Source: an uncultured Pelagibacteraceae bacterium
GTDB lineage: Bacteria > Pseudomonadota > Alphaproteobacteria > Pelagibacterales > Pelagibacteraceae
Direction: 5' to 3'
Length of the DNA: 11,178 nt
Assembly (NCBI GenBank): GCA_902597695.1
Contig: CACJYH010000019.1
Span: forward strand, 1-11,178
A model generated the notes under the pieces. It did not search any database and was not told the DNA's origin. It saw only the letters and a list, made by a program, of their open reading frames with translations. This document shows positions 7,577 through 11,178 of this stretch, in pieces. Positions within the stretch are counted from its first letter, which is position 1, and each line of letters begins with the position of its first letter. Both the position numbers and the translations under genes were made by a program.

Positions 7577-9256
7577 TTAGGTTGTCGTTTTGACTGTTGT
7601 TCTTCTCATAATAAATACTTGCTGAGCCATTGTTAAAATATTATTAACGGTCCAGTAAATAACTAACCCACTTGGAAATGGTGCGAGTATCACAGTTAAG
7701 AAAAGTGGAAAGAAAGCAAAAATTTTAGCCTGCATTGGATCAGTAGGTGCGGGATTTAATTTTTGTTGCACCCACATCGAAACTCCCATTGCTACTGGCC
7801 AAGCTCCAATAACCAAGAAACTTGGAACGTCGTAGGGTAATAAACCAAAAATATTAAATATACTTGTAGGATCTCTCTCACTTAAATCATGAATCCATCC
7901 ATAGAAAGGCATTTGTCTCATTTCAATAGTGACAAACAAAACTTTATATAATGCAAAAAATACAGGTATTTGAACAAGAATTGGCAAACAACCTGACATA
8001 GGGTTTACTTTTTCCTTTTTGTATAGAGCCATCATTTCTTGTTGAAGTTTCATTTTATCATTTTTGTGCAGCTCTTTTAAACGAACCATTTCTGGTTGAA
8101 GAACTTTCATTTTTGCCATGCTTTTAAATGAGAAATTAGCCAATGGGAAAAAAACTAAACGAATACAAATAGTGATAGCTATAATTGCCAAACCATAGTT
8201 TCCAAGTAGTTTAAAGAAATAATCAATTCCATAAAACAGAGGTTTGGTTATGAAGTATAAAAATCCCCAATCAATAACTAAATCAAATTTATCTATGTTG
8301 AGTTTTTCAGCATATCCGTCTATCACATCCACTCTTTTTGCAGCAACGATAATTTGTAATTCTTCTTCAATTGAACTTTTTTCATTTAATGCCAAAGGAT
8401 CTGTAGAAATAAAATTTGCTCTAAATTTATTTTTATAGTCGAATGTTGTTTTAAACTCTTTATCTTTTGGTGGTATTAAGGAAGTAATCCAATATTTATC
8501 ACTTATCCCTAACCACCCTTTATTAGCTACTTTAGTAAACTTTTTTTCTTGAATATCATCATAATCCTCCTCTATTAATTCATCATCTAAAGTTGCAATG
8601 AGTCCTTCATGAAGAATTAAAAAGTCAATTATTTCCGGAATTTCATTTCTTATTATTTGTCCATATGAGTAAAAATCATATTTATTATTACTCTCATTAA
8701 TTATTTTTTGTTTAATTGTAAAAAGATATTTATCATCTAAAGATATTATTTTTTCAAATTTTAGGCCTTGTTCGTTGGACCATGATAGTTTTATTGGAGA
8801 CCCGTCTGTGAGTTTGTTATTACCTTCTATTGACCAAATTGTATCTGAGTTAGGAACATCAACATTTTTATCAGAAGTAACAAAACCACTATCTATTAGA
8901 TATCCTTCTTTGATATTTCGAGGTCCTAATAAAGTTACTCTTTTTTCATTATCAAGGGTTACTTTATAATTCTTGAAAGTTAAATCATCTATTGATGCAC
9001 CTTTTAATGATATTGAACCTATAATATTTTCATTTTCAAATTGAATTCTTTCACTTTGTTTTAATGCATCATCTCGTGAAATTGTAATTTGTGTTTCCTT
9101 TTGTTCTAAACTTGGTGCATCACCGCTTTGTTCAATTTTTTTTTTTTCAACAATATTTTGATTCACTGTTGATTTTTCTGGAACAAAGAATAATGCCCAT
9201 AAAACAATCACAGCAGATGATAAAGCTATAGCTGCTATTGTATTTTTAGAGTCCAT
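7577..9256 (-). CDS. yidC: Membrane protein insertase YidC
   Basis: YidC inserts and folds inner-membrane proteins, alone or with SecYEG. The 559 residues have the Gram-negative layout: an N-terminal membrane segment at about 6-25, a large periplasmic domain at about 26-330, then the conserved five-helix insertase core. The core contains IAITICIRLVFFPLA (359-373) with the hydrophilic-groove arginine R366, the basic cytoplasmic coiled-coil loop (about 376-415), NPMSGCLPILVQIPVFFALYKVL (418-440), and the last helices at about 478-496 and 512-545. The C-terminus ends RRTTVKTTT, a short basic tail. A run of 12 A residues on the coding strand encodes part of E37-K38-K39-K40-I41. The ATG overlaps the yidD stop by one base (TAATG), as expected for translational coupling. 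Confidence 0.97.
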   Translation of the reverse strand: MDSKNTIAAIALSSAVIVLWALFFVPEKSTVNQNIVEKKKIEQSGDAPSLEQKETQITISRDDALKQSERIQFENENIIGSISLKGASIDDLTFKNYKVTLDNEKRVTLLGPRNIKEGYLIDSGFVTSDKNVDVPNSDTIWSIEGNNKLTDGSPIKLSWSNEQGLKFEKIISLDDKYLFTIKQKIINESNNKYDFYSYGQIIRNEIPEIIDFLILHEGLIATLDDELIEEDYDDIQEKKFTKVANKGWLGISDKYWITSLIPPKDKEFKTTFDYKNKFRANFISTDPLALNEKSSIEEELQIIVAAKRVDVIDGYAEKLNIDKFDLVIDWGFLYFITKPLFYGIDYFFKLLGNYGLAIIAITICIRLVFFPLANFSFKSMAKMKVLQPEMVRLKELHKNDKMKLQQEMMALYKKEKVNPMSGCLPILVQIPVFFALYKVLFVTIEMRQMPFYGWIHDLSERDPTSIFNIFGLLPYDVPSFLVIGAWPVAMGVSMWVQQKLNPAPTDPMQAKIFAFFPLFLTVILAPFPSGLVIYWTVNNILTMAQQVFIMRRTTVKTTT

Positions 9257-9495
9257 TATTTTTTAATTTTTATTTCTTTTTTTACAGGATCAATTCCACC
9301 TTCTTTAAAAGGGTGGCATGAAAGAATCCTTTTTAAACTTAAATATCCACCCTTAAAAAAACCATAAGTTTTTAATGCCTCAATGCTATAATCGGAACAA
9401 GATGGAAAGTACCTACAAGAGTTACCTAGTAATGGACTTATTAGGTATTTGTAAGCCTGAATTAATTTTGTAAATATAATTGTAAAAATGTTCAT
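9256..9495 (-). CDS. yidD: Membrane protein insertion efficiency factor YidD
   Basis: This 79-residue protein matches the YidD family, inner-membrane-associated helpers of YidC-dependent insertion. Visible signatures are [20 protein letters not shown] (residues 15-34), with the family's conserved cysteines at 27 and 33, the SxYxxEA segment just after it, and [16 protein letters not shown] (56-71) with a third Cys and the HPF-GG-DP motif. The first 20 residues form an amphipathic or membrane-surface helix. The length is normal and the tail is Lys-rich. Both ends overlap neighbours by one base (TAATG with rnpA and with yidC), giving the classic rpmH-rnpA-yidD-yidC order. Confidence 0.96.
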   Translation of the reverse strand: MNIFTIIFTKLIQAYKYLISPLLGNSCRYFPSCSDYSIEALKTYGFFKGGYLSLKRILSCHPFKEGGIDPVKKEIKIKK

Positions 9496-9836
9496 TATTT
9501 AATTTTTTTAAAATCCTGAAATAAGGTCTCTTTTATAATTTTAAATTCATTATTTAGCATAGTTGACTTAGCAATAACAAGATATGAATACTGATATTTT
9601 AGAGATATTTCTTTAACGGCATCATTCATAATATTCCTTAGTCTCCTCTTTATCTTGTTTCTCTTTACAGCATTTCCTATCTTCTTCTTAGTTACAAAAG
9701 AAATATTAAGTTTCTGACTATTTTTTTTATTAATATTACCAAAAAAAATTGTTACATATCTGTTTGATACTTTTTTCTTTTTGAGTAAAGTTTTAAAGTC
9801 CTCATTCTTTGAAAGAGCAACAATTTTGCTTTTCAT
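9495..9836 (-). CDS. rnpA: Ribonuclease P protein component
   Basis: RnpA is the small basic protein that binds the catalytic RNase P RNA and helps it remove 5' leaders from pre-tRNAs. The 113 residues contain the diagnostic RNR-type motif [13 protein letters not shown] (57-69), preceded by the KKKIGNA approach. The N-terminal [15 protein letters not shown] and the central strand NISFVTKKK fit the family fold. The length is typical. Ten bases separate it from the rpmH stop, and its stop overlaps the yidD start. No convincing Shine-Dalgarno is seen, so it probably depends on translation of rpmH. Confidence 0.95.
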   Translation of the reverse strand: MKSKIVALSKNEDFKTLLKKKKVSNRYVTIFFGNINKKNSQKLNISFVTKKKIGNAVKRNKIKRRLRNIMNDAVKEISLKYQYSYLVIAKSTMLNNEFKIIKETLFQDFKKIK

Positions 9837-9846
9837 TGAGTTGGCT

Positions 9847-10008
9847 TTATTTTCTTCTTCTTTTAACAGTTGAGGATACTGTTAAATTTTTTCTTCCTCT
9901 AGCTCTTCTTCTTTTTAAAAGTTTTCTGCCTGCCTTGGTTTTCATTTTTGATCTAAAACCATGGGTTCGGCTTCTTTTTTTCCTAGATGGTTGATATGTT
10001 CTTTTCAT
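9847..10008 (-). CDS. rpmH: 50S ribosomal protein L34
   Basis: I translated this short gene by hand: ATG at 10006-10008, stop TAA at 9847-9849, 53 residues. The product begins [20 protein letters not shown] and continues with [20 protein letters not shown], which is unmistakably L34, the small basic protein of the large ribosomal subunit. It is longer than the usual 44-47 residues: after the normal end around LTVS it carries STVKRRRK, an extra basic tail. The coding sequence for that tail contains a perfect 9-base inverted repeat (listed separately). It is the first gene of the leftward run, with rnpA ten bases downstream, and a plausible promoter lies about 30 bases upstream of its start. 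Confidence 0.97.
   Translation of the reverse strand: MKRTYQPSRKKRSRTHGFRSKMKTKAGRKLLKRRRARGRKNLTVSSTVKRRRK
9862..9886. repeat. Perfect 9-bp inverted repeat in the 3' end of rpmH
   Basis: The arms TTTAACAGT (9862-9870) and ACTGTTAAA (9878-9886) are exact reverse complements separated by the 7-base loop TGAGGAT. In rpmH mRNA the hairpin would form over the codons for residues 41-49, ending about 12 bases before the stop codon. On the + strand it is followed by a run of T residues, giving it the look of an intrinsic terminator for rightward (antisense) transcription. On the mRNA strand no U-run follows it. Its role is unknown; the stem is A/U-rich and moderate in strength. Confidence 0.6.
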
Positions 10009-10040
10009 AAAAGCGGTTAAATTTATATAAAATTTCGCCC

Positions 10041-10069
10041 TTTATAATAATTAAATATATAAATAGCAA
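10041..10069 (-). promoter_or_regulatory. Candidate sigma-70-type promoter of rpmH operon
   Basis: Read on the minus strand, TTGCTA (10064-10069, 4 of 6 matches to the -35 consensus) and TATAAA (10041-10046, 5 of 6 to the -10) are separated by 17 bases. Transcription would start near 10034, leaving a leader of about 26 bases before the L34 start codon. In such A/T-rich DNA chance matches are frequent, but spacing and position are right. Confidence 0.45.
10043..10048 (+). promoter_or_regulatory. Candidate -10 box for the TVP38-like gene
   Basis: A perfect TATAAT lies on the + strand 48 bases upstream of the start codon. I see no good -35 at 16-18 bases upstream; TTAAAT at 10017-10022 is 20 bases away and weak. 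It overlaps the candidate -10 box of rpmH on the other strand, so the two promoters may exclude each other. Confidence 0.3.
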
Positions 10070-10096
10070 ATGGAAGATTTATAAATACCATTAACC

Positions 10097-10822
10097 ATGA
10101 TGGAAAAAGCTAAGAAAACTAAAATAATAATAGGTTTATCATACTTGTTTTTACTTACTATATTTGTGTTATTGTTTTTTTCAAAATTTAGTATCCAAGA
10201 AATTACTTCTTATGACTTCATTAAAGAAAACAGATTGTATTTTCAAAAATTAAAAAATTCTAATTTGTTTTTAATATCCATAATTTTTTTAATTTTCACA
10301 ATATTATGGGTTTTCCCATTTTTAGGTTTTGGTTCTCCAATTGCATTACTAGGAGGATTTATATTTGGCAAATGGCTGGGAACTATAATTGTGGTCATAG
10401 GTATGAGTGTTGGTGCAACATTTCTATATATTTTTGGAAACTATTTTTTAAAAGATTTAATTAGAGATAAATTTTTAAATAGATATCAAAATCTAGAGAG
10501 AAAATTTAAAAAGTCTGAATTTTATTATCTATTAATATATAGATTTATTGGAGGAATACCTTGGCAACTTAGTTGCATTTTGCCTACAATTTTTGATGTT
10601 AGGGTAAAAAATTTTTTTTTCGCATCATTAATAGGAATTATACCTCAAATTTTTTTAGCTGTTTCTTTAGGTAGTGGTCTGGAAAAAGTAATAGAACAAA
10701 ATTCACAAGTTCCTAAAATTACAGATATAATTTTTTCACCTGAAATATATATTCCAATTTTAGCCTTTTTTAGTTTAGTCTTGATTACAATTTTTCTTAG
10801 AAAGTCTTTTTACAAAAATTAG
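10097..10822 (+). CDS. TVP38/TMEM64 (VTT-domain) membrane protein
   Basis: The 241 residues are a polytopic inner-membrane protein of the VTT/DedA superfamily, thought to act in lipid scrambling or flux, with no proven role for this branch. A first hydrophobic helix lies at about 9-29 and a second at about 57-76. The VTT core follows: GFGSPIALLGGFIFGKWLG (77-95), a glycine-rich helix to about 116, the re-entrant motif YRFIGGIPWQLSCILPTIFD (148-167), and ASLIGIIPQIFLAVSLGSGL (176-195). A last helix lies at about 216-234 before a basic end. The start has two adjacent ATGs (10097, 10100) with no clear Shine-Dalgarno; an in-frame stop at 10082-10084 bounds the frame upstream. A run of nine T residues lies within the F173-F175 codons. 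The gene stands alone, and its stop codon touches the 3' end of the convergent tRNA gene. Confidence 0.9.
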   Translation: MMEKAKKTKIIIGLSYLFLLTIFVLLFFSKFSIQEITSYDFIKENRLYFQKLKNSNLFLISIIFLIFTILWVFPFLGFGSPIALLGGFIFGKWLGTIIVVIGMSVGATFLYIFGNYFLKDLIRDKFLNRYQNLERKFKKSEFYYLLIYRFIGGIPWQLSCILPTIFDVRVKNFFFASLIGIIPQIFLAVSLGSGLEKVIEQNSQVPKITDIIFSPEIYIPILAFFSLVLITIFLRKSFYKN

Positions 10823-10896
10823 TGGTGCTCCCACCAAGAATCGAACTTGGAATTTATCCTTACCATGGACACGTTATGCCATTTAACTATAGGAGC
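10823..10896 (-). tRNA. tRNA-Thr (anticodon GGT)
   Basis: Read on the minus strand from 10896, the sequence folds as a full cloverleaf. The acceptor is GCTCCTA pairing with TGGGAGC (one G-T pair). The D stem is GTTA/TAAC with loop AATGGCA. The anticodon stem is TGTCC/GGATA with loop ATGGTAA, giving anticodon GGT (10862-10864). A 4-base variable region follows, then the T arm CCAAG-TTCGATT-CTTGG. The discriminator is A (10826) and the CCA end is encoded (10823-10825). GGT reads ACC and ACU threonine codons. The variable region is one base shorter than usual. The CCA end directly abuts the stop codon of the convergent TVP38-like gene. Confidence 0.95.
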
Positions 10897-10996
10897 ATTT
10901 GGATCAATTCTATTTTTATTGATAATAGAGCATTTTTTCCAAATTATTGCCTTAATTTTTTGATTAATATGATTTATATCTTACCAAGGAAATTTT
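10897..10996. other. 100-base divergent spacer between tRNA-Thr and the Lys-rich gene
   Basis: This A/T-rich spacer must hold the tRNA promoter (leftward) and probably that of the next gene (rightward). TATTAT on the minus strand at 10922-10927 and TTGCCT on the plus strand at 10947-10952 are the best elements I can find, but neither has a good partner at proper spacing. No hairpin or RNA motif stands out. Confidence 0.4.
10986..10990 (+). promoter_or_regulatory. Shine-Dalgarno of the Lys-rich small-protein gene
   Basis: AAGGA lies six bases before the ATG at 10997. It is the clearest ribosome binding site in the window, where most genes have none visible, and it fixes the start of this gene. 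Confidence 0.75.
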
Positions 10997-11178
10997 ATGG
11001 GTATTCATTACGATTATAAATCAACCAAAAGTGCCAAGCTCATGGAAAAGCAAGCAAAAAGGGAAAAAAAACTTGCTGAAAAAAAAGCAAAAAGATTAGC
11101 AAAAGAAGGCCCTAAAAAAGATGATGATAAGGATAAAGCTTTAGATGCATCTAAACCAATAACTTTAGATTTCCTTAC
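10997..11178 (+). CDS. Lys/Ala-rich charged small protein, 3' truncated by window end
   Basis: The reading frame starts with ATG at 10997 behind an AAGGA ribosome binding site and stays open to the window end, giving 60 complete codons. The product begins MGIHYDYKSTKSAK and then becomes a strongly charged Lys/Glu/Ala segment (about 15-40), probably a single basic helix or coiled coil. An acidic patch follows (KKDDDKDK, about 40-47), then a more ordinary KPITLDFLT. I see no signal peptide, membrane segment or catalytic motif. The charge pattern could suit nucleic-acid or ribosome binding, but that is a guess. I do not recognise the family. The well-placed ribosome binding site and low-complexity but non-repetitive coding support a real gene. 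Confidence 0.75.
   Translation, partial: MGIHYDYKSTKSAKLMEKQAKREKKLAEKKAKRLAKEGPKKDDDKDKALDASKPITLDFL

Noticed and set aside
10070..10084. Five-codon upstream ORF (MEDL, stop) before the TVP38-like gene, as a leader peptide
   Set aside because: Too short and without regulatory codons or attenuator hairpin; expected by chance in A/T-rich DNA.
10009..10096. Replication origin next to rpmH
   Set aside because: I see no DnaA-box (TTATCCACA-like) cluster, and no dnaA gene is nearby.
10612..10620. Run of nine T in the TVP38-like gene as a phase-variation tract
   Set aside because: Runs of this size are common in this base composition, and the frame is intact on both sides.
10822..11019. 65-residue ORF on + across the tRNA
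   Set aside because: It is the antisense of tRNA-Thr plus spacer, has no start signal, and runs into the Lys-rich gene in another frame.

Overview
The window looks like an ordinary housekeeping segment from a small, streamlined, very A+T-rich alphaproteobacterial genome, most likely SAR11 (Pelagibacterales). The evidence is the strong A/T bias, the Lys/Ile/Asn-rich proteins, intergenic gaps of 0-30 bases, and a gene neighbourhood (def-fmt-truA near dapE-dapD-HAD-argB-yidC-yidD-rnpA-rpmH) that I recall from alphaproteobacteria. The lineage call is an inference; no marker gene here proves it.

Layout. Bases 1-2606 (+) hold the 3' end of an unrecognised gene, then def, fmt and truA, packed as one likely operon. 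Def and Fmt act at the two ends of the N-formylmethionine cycle, and TruA makes tRNA pseudouridines. Bases 2586-10008 (-) hold ten leftward genes with no gap over 30 bases. In order of transcription they are rpmH (L34), rnpA (RNase P protein), yidD and yidC (membrane protein insertion), argB (arginine synthesis), a HAD phosphatase, dapD and dapE (succinylase route to diaminopimelate and lysine), a histone-deacetylase-family amidohydrolase, and a SET-domain lysine methyltransferase. The SET gene ends inside the 3' end of truA, so the two operons converge with overlapping coding ends. A plausible promoter lies just upstream of rpmH.

Bases 10009-11178. An 88-base divergent spacer carries candidate promoters for both directions. 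It is followed by a TVP38/TMEM64-type membrane protein (+), whose stop codon directly abuts the encoded CCA end of a convergent tRNA-Thr(GGT) (-). After a roughly 100-base spacer, a Lys-rich small-protein gene (+) with a clear Shine-Dalgarno runs off the window end.

I see no mobile element, CRISPR array, prophage or integration scar. The least ordinary items are the deacetylase-like/SET pair attached to the lysine operon, the extended L34 tail whose coding sequence contains a perfect 9-bp inverted repeat, a TruA with an altered active-site motif, and the zero-spacing convergence at the tRNA. I do not see a clearly new multi-gene system.
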